Assembly (NCBI GenBank): GCA_000226015.1 | Contig: JH155387.1 | Span: 92,994 to 134,568 of the forward strand | Direction of reading: 5' to 3' | Origin: Mnemiopsis leidyi | Taxonomy: Eukaryota > Ctenophora > Tentaculata > Lobata > Bolinopsidae | DNA length: 41,575 nt | In this document: one piece after another, positions 24,031 through 34,321 of the stretch | Layout: each line of letters opens with the position of its first letter | Position numbering within the stretch: the stretch's first letter is position 1 | Program-made: the position numbers and the translations under genes | The notes under the pieces: model-generated | The model's input: the letters and a program-made list of their open reading frames with translations, nothing else | What the model was told of the DNA's origin: nothing | Database searches by the model: none

Positions 24031-24636
24031 TAGCTACATAGTCATTGATTAAACCGTAATTAAACCGTTGTTAACCATAGCATAATTCATACAGTGAAAT
24101 ATGTACATACTTGAAGTTAGTTTATTGATTAATGCTTTATGTTGCTTCAGTGTCTAACAGGAGCCAGCGAGTTTGATAACGATTGAGACCGGAAATATTT
24201 CTGATTTCGAGTTGAATAGGTATCAGCAAAGGAGAATTTCAAAAGTTGTGAACCGATTGTTATACAATATTTGAGTTTTTTCTTTTCTTCAAATCTAGTG
24301 CTAGAATAGAGTTTTATCTCGATTTATTACGTCATTGTTACCTCTACCGGACTTCGTTGTCGCTAATTTCTTTCGAACCTACATCATACCATATGGCATC
24401 AAATTTGATTTGATGATATAACGTGCCTTTAGCCCTAATAAGAAATTCCCAATAGAAACTCAAATATCAAGTTCTCAATCACGAACTAGTCGAGAAGAAA
24501 TATCCAAAAGTTTTATTGCCAACTGTTGATTCGATCCCTGATCTTTTGGTAAAATCTTACACGCTAAATTCAAACAATCCGAGACGGCTCTAATCTAGTT
24601 GGGAATGAAAAATTTGTCACATCAGTAGAATCCTAC
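24031..24636. other. Divergent spacer between Rho-3 and the cathepsin-like pseudogene
   Basis: About 600 bp of AT-rich sequence between oppositely oriented genes. It must hold the Rho-3 promoter; nothing else recognisable. Confidence 0.5.
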
Positions 24637-24644
24637 TATAAATA
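24637..24644 (+). promoter_or_regulatory. TATA box of the cathepsin-like copy
   Basis: TATAAATA lies 67 bp before the ATG at 24711, a typical distance for a start of transcription about 30 bp downstream. It suggests this copy arose by DNA duplication with its promoter rather than by retroposition. Confidence 0.55.
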
Positions 24645-24710
24645 GTCGGTAAATCATCCAGTCGGTATCAAACTATCTAACTATCTAGTTTAAGTGATAA
24701 CTCGTCAAAA

Positions 24711-25670
24711 ATGAAGACTTTGATGATCTTGTTCGCTGTAATGGCCTGGACTCTGGCCAAATATACCTTGGTCAATCTGGCCAACAAAGACCCTAAAGTT
24801 CTTCAGAGTCCTTTCAAGGGTTTCCAGCACACTGAAGGCCGACACTACGCTAACCGCTCAAGAAGCCAGGATGAGGCTGAAGAACTTCAGGAAATTTGTC
24901 GGAGACATGACTAGAGCCAACGACGAAGACGAAGGAGTAGAGTACGGAGTCAGCTACCTCAGCTGGGTCAGCTGAGGTAGCTGAACCCAGCTCCCAAAGC
25001 TCAAGCTCCCAATGGACTTCAGCCTGGCTCTGCTAGCCACAAGTACAGGTACACCTCTGCTAAACGCCAAAACACTTGCGGAAGTTGCTGGGCATTTACT
25101 ACCACCGGTACGCTGGAGGAATGGGCTCACATCAAGACTGGACAAAAACCTATTCTATCTGAGCAACAAGTCCTTGACTGCTCCAGGGGGAGCAACGACT
25201 GCGGAAGAGGATGGTACTACGAAGCTCTGGGACACATCAAAAACAACCAGCACCTTTCGTCTGCCAGCCAATACAGATATGAGAACAGGAAGGAATCATG
25301 TAGACAGAAATGCTACAGAAATGCTATGCCCTTCAGGATGCAAGTCGAGGGGAGATACTGACATGGCTTCCATACTGAACTCTGGTCCTCTCGGAGTTGC
25401 CATGGACTTCAGGAACATCAACTTCAGAGGATACTGCGATGAAGTATGGACCAACACTAACTGCAACCAGTGGCTCAACCACGCCATCACCCATCACCAA
25501 TCACCCTTGTCGGATACAACAGTTGTTACTGGGAGATTAGGAAGAGTTGGGGTACTGGATGGGGAAACCAGGGATACTGAAAGATAACTAGACGAGTACA
25601 GAATGTGTGCCAGATCGCTAGCAACGCCTGGTTTATCACCACAGAAAGCCAACTAGAACTAGAAGAATAA
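24711..25670 (+). pseudogene. Papain-family (C1A) cysteine protease, cathepsin-like, frameshifted
   Basis: It starts with a signal peptide (MKTLMILFAVMAWTLA). An I29-like propeptide follows (RLKNFRKFVGDMTRANDED, one frame over), then the catalytic domain with NTCGSCWAF (active-site Cys) and LSEQQVLDCS. After a further frame change comes GPLGVAMDF and NHAITH (active-site His). Last is RKSWGTGWGNQGY, where the catalytic Asn of the NSWG motif is Lys and a TGA follows GNQGY directly. At least four frame changes and in-frame stops (TGA at 24976-24978 in the propeptide frame, TGA 25578-25580) separate the parts. The lost catalytic Asn shows decay that sequencing errors alone would not explain. The C-terminus (NVCQIASNAWFIT) ends at TAA 25668-25670. 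No introns are seen. Confidence 0.85.
24952..24982. repeat. Perfect 14-bp inverted repeat with 3-nt loop
   Basis: AGCTACCTCAGCTG, loop GGT, CAGCTGAGGTAGCT. It falls in the propeptide region of the protease pseudogene, where the reading frame switches and stop codons appear. Confidence 0.95.
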
Positions 25671-26580
25671 CTCTCAACCATTGTTGAAAAAATTAAATCG
25701 TGTGTCGTAAAATTTGATTAAAACTGATTAAATACGGATATTTCATTGTCAGAATTCTTGGTATATTATGATTAAGATAAGTACAAATCGATGACGAATG
25801 AAAAAACCCGAAAAAATAAGCAATAGTACGAGACATTGCGTGGGTTTTGAGTTAATATCGTGGTGAAAGGTCGGTCAATCAATTTCAAAAGTAGGAATCT
25901 TTACAGACATGAGCAAAAAACCTTAGATCCAAATAAGCGTTACACAGACTTAAATAAGACTTATTTCTTTATTAACTGTCAAGAAGACTTATTAAGTAAC
26001 AAGTCAAACGACACTTTTCGGCTATTTAAAGGTTAACATAGCGTACTTCCCCAACAATATAAAATCTACATATTCAGTCGTTAGCTACTGTATTATGATA
26101 ATAATATAATGATTATAATATCAACATAAATCTTCAGCAAAAACCCCAACAACTAATTAAAAAAAAATCCTGAAGCTTGTACAAAATATAATAAAAATAA
26201 GTCAACCTACTCGACCATATAATGACATCATACACGCGACTTTATCTCACAGAGAAAAGGGGTCCCTACTTCATCATAGAGATTAGAGAACGAAATTTAA
26301 TTTGCGAAGGGTCATAAATATTTGACAGCGATTGTCCAATGAGAAGTCGGATATCAATATGGATTATTGAGCATCGCTATCATGTTGTATAGAAAATATG
26401 TGATCCTTCCCTTTCAGTACCTTTTTCTATCAATAAAAGAAACGAATTTTAGTTGCTAAAACCGAAAAAAACAATTTTTCGATGACATCCACTAAAGCCG
26501 TGATTACATGCTAAAAGTTAATTGATAACCGACGAATTCCTTTAGCTAACCCTACAAAGGATTTTAGTCCAATCAGCTCT
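25671..26580. other. Intergenic region between the protease pseudogene and LPCAT3
   Basis: About 900 bp, AT-rich, with the 3' UTR of the LPCAT3-like gene at its right end. No gene or RNA supported. Confidence 0.5.
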
Positions 26581-27891
26581 CTATTCTTCCTTCCTTTCAG
26601 CGAACTGATAGTTAGAAATTATCACAATAAGAGCCACAATAGGGCAGATAAAGTAAACAGACCCGTACACGTACAGGATCTTGTTCAGATAAAACACCTC
26701 AAACGAGACAAAAGTAAATGACATGAACACCTTGATGAAACTCCAGCGAAGGACCACAGTTACCACTCGAGGAAACACTCTGTTCAGTCGTTGTAGGAGA
26801 ACGTTTCGTGACGCCCCCTTCTCCATCACCATGCCGTAAAGGAACTCCTGGAAGAAGAACACAAAGTATCCCACGTGAACACCATGCCATACAGCCAAGA
26901 AAAGCATCGTCAAGAGCTGGGAAAGTCTCTTGTTGCCCAGAAACTTGCAACGTTTGTAGATGTGTTTAGAACACCATAATGATGTTCGGATGTTCCAAGT
27001 GTCTATGAGGCCTTGCACAGTCAAGGACGTGTGGAAGGAGCGAGTGGCAAAGTTTCTGAGTCCGTCCCACCTGTCCTCTCCATTATAAGTGTATCCCATG
27101 TAGATGCAGCTGCTCTCAGCGATGCACCACACCGCCATGTACCGGTACAAGTTGAAGTGGCCCCAAGCAGAAATGTAGGCTATTCTTAGAACAAGAGGAA
27201 GTTCCAAGTACCAATCAGTAAAAAGGGTGTCTGTAGAGAAAATAGAAATACTGGGTACTGAGATCGCTAGAAACAGCAATCCTAAAGCCATTCGTTTCAA
27301 CCCAACTTTAAGGTCTGGTCCCTTGCCTTCATCAAACAGACTCCCGTTAATAAATGCTTCAAATCTCTTGAAATCGTCCATTGGCCCAACGAGATATGTT
27401 CCTATGAACAGAACATGCCCAAAAACTTTGAAAATGCCTGGCAACTTCGCTCCATTTTCCTTGTTGTCGTTCAAATCGAACCCTAAACCAATCATCTTTA
27501 GAGTAACTGGGGCCATGGTGGTTGTCCAGTTGATTGTATAGTCCTCGACCATGTTGTTGAGATAATAACCCACTGTTATATACCCTAGCTGATACACAAA
27601 GTTTAACTTAGCGGCAAGACCCCAGGGAAGCGTGAAGAAGAGTAAATAAAGTCCCAGAGCTGACGCAATGTGATGTATACAACTCACGTCCCACACGAAG
27701 TATGACACAAAAATACCTAAGAGGAGATGTATAAGTAGTCTAGTGTCCGGATTCTTGATCTTGGAGATCAATACTCGGTGGAGAAGTGAGAATATTTGAC
27801 AGAAGAAGAGACCAGATAACATCCGCACAGCACCTGATGGCAGCTCCAGAGTGGCCGCCACATAATTCACCGGTCCTTCGAATAGTCCCAT
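26581..27891 (-). CDS. LPCAT3: LPCAT3/MBOAT5-like lysophospholipid acyltransferase, intronless
   Basis: A single open frame of 436 residues. It is a multi-pass protein with hydrophobic stretches at roughly 21-42, 50-70, 72-90, 95-112, 155-170, 200-218, 230-260, 325-352, 375-400 and 405-428. MBOAT hallmarks: RWDGLRN at 274-280, the conserved Asn at about 300 in DTWNIRTSLW, and the catalytic His at about 336 in AVWHGVHVGYF. Known family role: an ER enzyme that adds polyunsaturated acyl-CoA to lysophospholipids (Lands cycle). The C-terminus RKEE resembles a dilysine-type ER retrieval signal. Vertebrate LPCAT3 has many introns; this copy has none, so it is either a retrocopy that stayed intact or an ancestral intron loss. 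An AG lies 7 nt before the ATG (CTTCAAG|ATCTAGAATG), so a 5' UTR intron is possible. Confidence 0.93.
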   Translation of the reverse strand: MGLFEGPVNYVAATLELPSGAVRMLSGLFFCQIFSLLHRVLISKIKNPDTRLLIHLLLGIFVSYFVWDVSCIHHIASALGLYLLFFTLPWGLAAKLNFVYQLGYITVGYYLNNMVEDYTINWTTTMAPVTLKMIGLGFDLNDNKENGAKLPGIFKVFGHVLFIGTYLVGPMDDFKRFEAFINGSLFDEGKGPDLKVGLKRMALGLLFLAISVPSISIFSTDTLFTDWYLELPLVLRIAYISAWGHFNLYRYMAVWCIAESSCIYMGYTYNGEDRWDGLRNFATRSFHTSLTVQGLIDTWNIRTSLWCSKHIYKRCKFLGNKRLSQLLTMLFLAVWHGVHVGYFVFFFQEFLYGMVMEKGASRNVLLQRLNRVFPRVVTVVLRWSFIKVFMSFTFVSFEVFYLNKILYVYGSVYFICPIVALIVIISNYQFAERKEE

Positions 27892-30299
27892 TCTAGATCT
27901 TGAAGAGATATCTTTGGTTATTCAAATTGATACGGAAAGTTGACTAAGGCAAAACAGGGTCGATCAAGTTGCACAGCTTAAGCTTTCAATATGAATCGTA
28001 CGAGACGCAAAACGCTTGACGTGTGAAACAAGCACATCAGCATAATCGCAAGCACAGCCAGCTAGGAACTGTTCCTAATTCCAGCACAAACGGACGACGG
28101 AAAATGTCCACGTGTCAATACGAAACACAAGGTGTACAACTTGAAGTTAAGAAACATGAAGTGTTCAACTAGAAGTTAAGAGTGATGTAGCGTACGTGTA
28201 GCTGTACGTGATGAATTTTGAGCGTGTCCCAAAATAAAGTTTGAAGAGTGAAATTTCTTTTGATTCTAGCTGCAAGTGTTCGAGAAACAATTCAAAAATA
28301 GGTTCATGTACGAAGGAAACTTAAGATGTATCGGATCAACGTAAAACAATTGAAGGACAGAAAATATGATCTTGTTTAACAAAAGAGTTTAAATGATGTT
28401 AATGCATAACTACACAATAACTAATGCAATAACAAATACAATAACAACATTAGCAAACACTCACACATGGAGATTGTACAGCTTTAAGTCAGTCTCTCGG
28501 TAAGAAGTACGGAGCATCGTAGCAAATTATAAGAACAAAGAGCAATTTGTAACTGAGTAGGTAGATAACTGTATCATTTACTCAGACATTCCGAGAGGAA
28601 CTTATTTAATTACTAAAATAACAATATTTGTGCCCAAATCAGGTTGTAGAACAAAACTATGCAATCAAAAACAAAACACGCGCTGCGACTAAAATATTCA
28701 TGGTATTTAGTAGACTATCCTTCCACTTCTCAGCTTATAGTTCTCAAGCCGCATTACAATATCATGACAACATATCACACCATCACACTGTCACGCCGCT
28801 TACATCAGGACATACAAACATGGTCGGAATCTTGAAATATATGTCGAATTTCCTTGATATCAACTAATGGACCATTACTCACCTTTAGCAAACTAGCAAC
28901 AATTTGTAATTCAATTTCACTGACTAAGTGACTATAATGAAAGAATGAAGCGGTGCGAAATAAGCTTTGTGCCTAAGCGGAAGAGGTGTTTCGTATAAAT
29001 ACTACAGGAGAAGGTCTACATAATTCTGTATTGCACTTGTATTTCATAGTTATTGTATTTCATCTTGTTATAGTACGGGCTTCTTAGCTGGAAAACTTCC
29101 GCTGGCGAAAGAGTTTACTTCTTTATGGAATTATGGTGACTATCATAAACATAAACATGAAGTCGAAAGCATCCCTAACAACTTAACAAATCTGCATATT
29201 TAAAAAAAAGCGTACTGTTTGGTACCAACACGTTACAGGAAAATAGAAATTTTCAATTTCGACAGTTGAACTTCACGTTAAGCAACATGTTATTAACATA
29301 TTAGCTATTTAACGCAGCACCAAGCTGATTGTACAACAATAGCTGACACGGTGGCACAAACATGAATCAAACCATTTCTCCGACACAAAAACTTTCACAA
29401 AGAGATAATGATAGACTTGTCTAATGCCCGAAAAGTGCTGTACAAATATGATACAATTATTGATATGAAGATTGACAGAAAAAGAACGGATAAAAAAGGT
29501 GTTGTAAAATAGGCCGACGTTTTATTCAAAGTTTTTACATTTTACCCAATGTAGCCGTAGAAAGATAGAAGTGACACAATGAGAATGACAAGACACATTG
29601 TCTAAACTTGAAAGCTCCTTCAGGAACGTTTTTAGCTTCTTGGACATCTAACTGGACACCCAATACTTAAATCTATTATATTGCATAGTTCCACGTGAAC
29701 TATATCAGAGTAAGCCTAGACACAAAAAATTCTGCTTTTCCGGAGTAGTTAACCACACTTTTGAAACCATGCATTATATTGCATAGTTCCAATATATATA
29801 GTCATAAACAAGCGTTGGATACGCTTGAATATGGTTTTAAACGAGCTCTGTAGTAATGTACAGAAACTATAAAACTAAAATAACATAGAATATTAAAACA
29901 CTTATAAGACGAATATTGATGCTGCAGAATACAGGAAAGTTAAACTTAAAAGTTATACTTTAACGTTAGTCGTTACATGGCAGAGCAAATAGTTCTACGC
30001 GTGAGCCAAACTCATGCTTATCTTGTGATCAACAGCACATCTAACAACTTCATCATATGACGGGGCTCTGAGCAACAAGAGGTTTTTACCCTAGGGACTT
30101 CCCCAAGGAGCTGTTTTAAAGTAGGACCACACCGTACAAAGAGGAGAGGGTAATGGCGCTTAGAAGCTAAAAGCATCGGCCGTTCACTTCCACTAGCTAA
30201 CTTACCAAGAGAGCCATTCCCAGATGCTGTCCAGAAACCTTGGACATCTAGTAACTGCTTTGAAGAAGGACGACTAAAATTGAGTTAAAAGAGTACAAC
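27892..30299. other. Intergenic region upstream of LPCAT3
   Basis: 2.4 kb. The left end should contain the LPCAT3 promoter. A 19-bp direct repeat, ATTATATTGCATAGTTCCA, occurs at about 29674 and 29771. No supported gene or structural RNA. Part of 30060-30299 may belong to the retroelement that follows. Confidence 0.5.
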
Positions 30300-31274
30300 A
30301 ACCCCCACAACCAAACCCCACTGCTGGACTGTTTTCCTGCTATAATAACCGTACACCTTTGGACGCGCCAGCGGAAAACAACGACCCTGATGCAGAAAAA
30401 ACAAGTTTTATCACTGAAGCAGCAATACAAACTATAGATGGGTACGGCAAAGACACAGTCATATATACAGATGGTTCGTGTAAGGACGGTACGGATAATG
30501 GTGGTGCAGCAGCTGTCATAACAACAGGATCAGCTCGAAACCCCATTGAACTGGAAGTATTGAAGAGAAAGGGGGCCAAATATACGTGCAGTTATGATGA
30601 AGAGAAAAATGCAATGAACCTAGCTCTTGACTTAACACTCGAACATAACAGGACTCAGATACTGTAATCTGTTCGGATAGTTTATCCCTTATTACATCAA
30701 TCGAGAACAGACAGTCCAGCGTCAGAGAGATAATCGAAAAACTGCAGCAACTGAAAGGTAGAACCATCATACAATGGGTCCCCAGCCACAGCAACATTCC
30801 TGGCAACGAACTTGCTGACAAATATGCTAAGGAGATTGCCCAAGATGGGGAACCTCCTGTTCCCCCTATATCATACAATGCTGCAAGGGCAATAATCAAA
30901 AGAAAGAAACCAAGCTCCTTCCCATCCTACTATCTCAAAGACTTATGAGCATTTCTCCTTCAAAGAAGACAGGAAAATACGATCAAAGAGATGCTGCCCT
31001 ACTGGCCCAACTAAGATCTGGGCACTGTAAGGAACTCGCAGCTTATCGACATCGTATTGACAACAGCAAAGATGAAACGTGCCCAAAATGCCAATCTGAG
31101 GCAGAAACTCTACAACACTGGATATCATGCCCGGCAACAATCTCAAAAAGACAAAGAATCTTTGGAAACGACAACATATCACTGGGATTGATGACAAAAC
31201 AACCTGAACTAGTTCTAGCATACGCAAAAGATACGTTCCACCAGTAATGCAGAACCCTCCATTGACGCCTTCTC

Positions 31275-31338
<64 letters not shown>

Positions 31339-31339
31339 C
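30300..31339 (+). mobile_element. 5'-truncated non-LTR retrotransposon: RNase H domain, zinc knuckle and (CAA)n tail
   Basis: Three broken frames carry the end of an ORF2-type polyprotein. RNase H motifs occur in order: IYTDGSCKDG (first Asp), YDEEKNAM (Glu), CSDSLSL (second Asp), and WVPSHSNIPGNELADKYA (His and last Asp). A C-terminal CCHC-like finger follows (CPKCQSEAETLQHWISC). The frame changes between about 30655 and 30670 and again near 30940-30980 (TGA at 30946-30948). The stop is TAA 31245-31247, followed by a UTR of about 27 bp and (CAA)n. No reverse transcriptase is present. A cellular-type RNase H domain after the RT occurs in I, Tad, R1, LOA and related clades; I do not assign one. 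The left boundary is approximate and I found no clear target-site duplication. It is inactive. Confidence 0.85.
31275..31339. repeat. (CAA)n microsatellite tail
   Basis: About 21 perfect CAA/AAC units directly after the retroelement's short 3' UTR. This is the usual position of a simple-repeat tail on elements of this kind. Confidence 0.97.
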
Positions 31340-32308
31340 TTCATCCATCAAATTATCAAGGTTCTCACCTCTCATAGACGATATCTACAAAAAACTGTCG
31401 GTACAAACTACTCCAGCCATTTTCCTACCTTCATCAGTACTGACAAAATTTCTGTCTCAATCTCTGTTTCCATCTCTGTCTCTTTTTCCGAGATCCGTTT
31501 TAGTGGTCACCACAACAACAGGGACACCACTCAGGGAGTAGCAGCATCACGTGACCAGATGTTCTCTGCGTCCATGAAGCTAGTTCGGTGAGCCACACTG
31601 TGGAATATCACAACTACGTTTTACATAGAAATGAGGAGTTTCAACTCAGGGCGTTCCAACTTTGACCTGACATCAATAAGTTCGATAGTGACGTCATAGT
31701 CTCCTGAAGAAGTGTATTAGTGGGTAGATTGCTGTTGTGTATTCTCCTGGGAATAACCCTTAAACAAATCTGATCAGAAGCTTGTTTTACCAACTGATTT
31801 TGATCCACAAAGCAGGCTTAAAGGCAAAATTGGCTTTGATAGTCCGGGTCATTGTTGTTCATTTACTTGACTAGTTGGATATAAGATAGGTTGAGATTGT
31901 CGATTGCCGACAAAATTTTCATCAAATTTATAACAGAGATCATGCTGGGACAATCATGGTCAAGGGACGCCAAGTTTGCAGAAGGCTCATTACTTGCGGG
32001 ATTACAGGTACAGGCATCTTAATCAATCATAGAGTCAGAAATTATAACACAGCGTATTTCTCGACTCCTCTCCAAGAATCCTGACCTCCGTAAGTTACAC
32101 TTAATGATAAAATTAAATGGATGATAAAATATCTAAGCAAAAATTGTCATCTTAAATTATCAAAATCTGATGTGAATGGCATTGAAATCAGACGAATAAA
32201 AAGAACTTTTAAGTTTTGGGTTTCTATCAAAACTGAACCGATTTTTTATGTAGGAGAGTCATCAAATGTTGCAAATTCTGCGTCTTGCAGAACGTTTTAA
32301 AACGTCTG
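31340..32308. other. Intergenic region between the retroelement and the Rho array
   Basis: Contains a short C/T-rich degenerate repeat at about 31445-31485 (TCTCTGTCTC-like). No gene supported. Confidence 0.5.
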
Positions 32309-32371
32309 CCTTGTATTTTACACCGATTCCAAACACGTTTTCAAAAAGTTCGTCAACACCTCTTATCTCTA
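32309..32371 (-). pseudogene. Fragment of a Rho-family C-terminus (Rho-4 relic)
   Basis: On the minus strand this reads EIRGVDELFENVFGIGVKYKA, matching the end of Rho-4 (EMRGVDELFENVCRIGLKYRL). The nucleotide identity with 32480-32542 is high (a shared run TTTTCAAAAAGTTCGTCAACACCTCT). The rest of the gene is missing, so it is a truncated tandem copy about 170 bp downstream of Rho-4 in transcript sense. Confidence 0.85.
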
Positions 32372-32446
32372 TTTATGCCTAATCTGGTATTTTCTAATCT
32401 TCTTCTTTCAATAAAAATGACATTCTCGAGAGAAACATTCCAATAA

Positions 32447-33016
32447 TCAAAAGATTACACAAATTCGGTTTTTAGCCAGCCTGTATTTCAATCCGATCCT
32501 ACAAACGTTTTCAAAAAGTTCGTCAACACCTCTCATCTCCAACGAAGAAACTTCGAAATAGCCGGCAGCTCTTATATCCCTCGCTAACTGTTCACCACGC
32601 TCACGACTTACTGTTTCACAGTGTTCACGCAAATCAGTCTTTGTCGCAACTACAACAATCGGAGCATCTGAGTTCAAAGGTCTTATTTCCTTCTCCACCC
32701 AAAACTCTCTGATGTTTGAAAATGAGTTGGAGTTTGAAACATCAAAACAAATGGTAAAAACATCCGTATCAGGGTAATAGAGGCGTGTTAGCTCAACATA
32801 TTCATCGTTTTCGCCGCAATGCGTGTCCCAGAATGCAAGATTCGCCGATATTCCTTCGATAACAAAATCGTGGGTATAACCCTCAAATACAGTTGGGAGA
32901 AATCCATCGGGAAACTTTCTCCATGCAAAAGTGTGGTACAAACTGGTCTTTCCAGAGCCATCAAACCCAACATTGACATTTTTTATATTAGCAGACTTTT
33001 TAGCTTTGCAATGCAT
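32447..33016 (-). CDS. Rho-4: single-exon Rho-like GTPase, G12D-type, CAAX CVIF
   Basis: 189 residues in one exon. The P-loop GFDGSGKTS has Asp at Rac position 12. Switch I FLPTVFEGY keeps T35. Switch II reads WDTHCGENDEYVELTRLYYP, two residues longer than in Rac1 and without Q61. The G4 motif is TKTD and the G5 region EVSSL. The insert region is about 9-10 residues short. The CAAX box CVIF ends in Phe, a residue accepted by geranylgeranyl and sometimes farnesyl transferase. The ATG is preceded by GATTTCAG|A, which resembles a 3' splice site, and only 110 bp separate it from the Rho-5 stop codon. It pairs with Rho-5 as a subgroup (shared CGE(N/D)DE in switch II). Confidence 0.9.
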   Translation of the reverse strand: MHCKAKKSANIKNVNVGFDGSGKTSLYHTFAWRKFPDGFLPTVFEGYTHDFVIEGISANLAFWDTHCGENDEYVELTRLYYPDTDVFTICFDVSNSNSFSNIREFWVEKEIRPLNSDAPIVVVATKTDLREHCETVSRERGEQLARDIRAAGYFEVSSLEMRGVDELFENVCRIGLKYRLAKNRICVIF

Positions 33017-33126
33017 TCTGAAATCATGTCCTAGGTAACATGAATGTTAGCAATTCTGGTGAATCCATAATGCAACTAACAAGTTGGGTAATACGGATAT
33101 AAGAAAGAAAATAACTTTAGACAATG

Positions 33127-33717
33127 TTATTGGATCGAACATTTTTTCTTATTTTGTTTTGTGCATTCCCTCTTAGTCTTATGTTTCAGACCAACGATAC
33201 AAATTTCGTGAAAGAGTTCGTCAACACCTTCCATTTTGAGCAATGAAATCTCAAAATAGCCAGCTGCCCTAATTTTCTTAGCCATGGCTTCCCCTTCTTC
33301 CCTGCTTACTGTAACCGGCTGGCCCTCTCTGAGATCGGTCTTTGTTGCGACAAGGATTATTGGAGTGTCAGGATTACTCAATCTTAGTTCCTCATTAGCC
33401 CACCACTCGACCATGGGTAACCTCTCTGTGTCAGCTACATCAAAACACAGAGTAAACACGTCCGTCCGAGGGTAAGAGAGACGTCTAAGTTTCCTAAACT
33501 CGTCATCTTCACCACAGATAGTGTCCCAAAACCCGACACTTAATGATGTACCGTTAACGGTGCAGTTATGAGCATATCCGTCAAATATAGTAGGGACATA
33601 GTCCTCATCTGAGGGGAATCTCCTGGTTACATATGTCTGGTACCAACATGTCTTTCCGACCCCATCACATCCTACATTCACTGTCTTTATGTGGACTGTT
33701 TTCTTGGGGCAGGACAT
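33127..33717 (-). CDS. Rho-5: single-exon Rho-like GTPase, G12D-type, CAAX CSIQ
   Basis: 196 residues from the ATG at 33717 (MSCPKKTVHIKTVNVG). An in-frame ATG 33 codons upstream adds only a hydrophobic stretch unlike the family, so I prefer the inner start. The P-loop is GCDGVGKTC (Asp at 12) and switch I DYVPTIFDGY. Switch II is WDTICGEDDEFRKLRRLSYP, two residues long like Rho-4 and lacking Q61. The G4 motif is TKTD and the G5 motif is altered to EISLL. The CAAX box CSIQ ends in Gln, which favours farnesylation, unlike every other copy here. The tail contains NKKK. Confidence 0.9.
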   Translation of the reverse strand: MSCPKKTVHIKTVNVGCDGVGKTCWYQTYVTRRFPSDEDYVPTIFDGYAHNCTVNGTSLSVGFWDTICGEDDEFRKLRRLSYPRTDVFTLCFDVADTERLPMVEWWANEELRLSNPDTPIILVATKTDLREGQPVTVSREEGEAMAKKIRAAGYFEISLLKMEGVDELFHEICIVGLKHKTKRECTKQNKKKCSIQ

Positions 33718-34321
33718 CTTCGATATAGCATCGAAACAGCCAGAAAGGCACTGAATAATGTATAAGAGATGATTGTGGTAATAGAGAGTATAATGAAAAA
33801 AATAAACAGTAAGCATGCAAATACTTGACTAGTCTTCCTTTCCAGTATTGTTTGCAAATATTCTATACCACTACTCATCTAGAAGAAAAATAGAAAATAA
33901 ATTTAAAATTGCAGAAATATGCTGAATAAACAGCCAATATTACTAAAATGAATTATATAAAATTGTTATAATATCATGCAACACAGATTTTGTATAGAGC
34001 AACTTAGAAATTTGAAGTAAATCCTAGGTCAACAAACTAAAACAAGAGTTCAAACCCTTCATAATTAGACCGGGAAATTTGATATCAATCTGTAAATTTG
34101 AATACTATTTTCGAAGACCTATTTACTCACGATCAGAATTCTACAAAATTATAGGAACAGGAAACGGCAAGGAAACCCGCCATTCTCAAAATGACTCGAC
34201 AAAAATTTCTTATAGCCCGCATCACTTACAGCTTCAGCCATTGTCTTACGTTCCTTGAAGGAAACGCATCATTTAGATTAACAGTCGCATATTATGGGCA
34301 AATACGACAGCCCATTAAAAA
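33718..34321. other. Spacer between Rho-5 and Rho-6
   Basis: 604 bp, AT-rich. It would hold the Rho-6 3' UTR and Rho-5 upstream sequence. Nothing recognisable. Confidence 0.5.

Noticed and set aside
31247-31591. Asn-rich frame over the CAA repeat
   Set aside because: Translation of a microsatellite tail of the retroelement; no gene.
33718-33816. Longer N-terminus for Rho-5 (33 extra residues)
   Set aside because: The extra segment is hydrophobic and unlike any Rho N-terminus; the inner Met aligns with the other copies.
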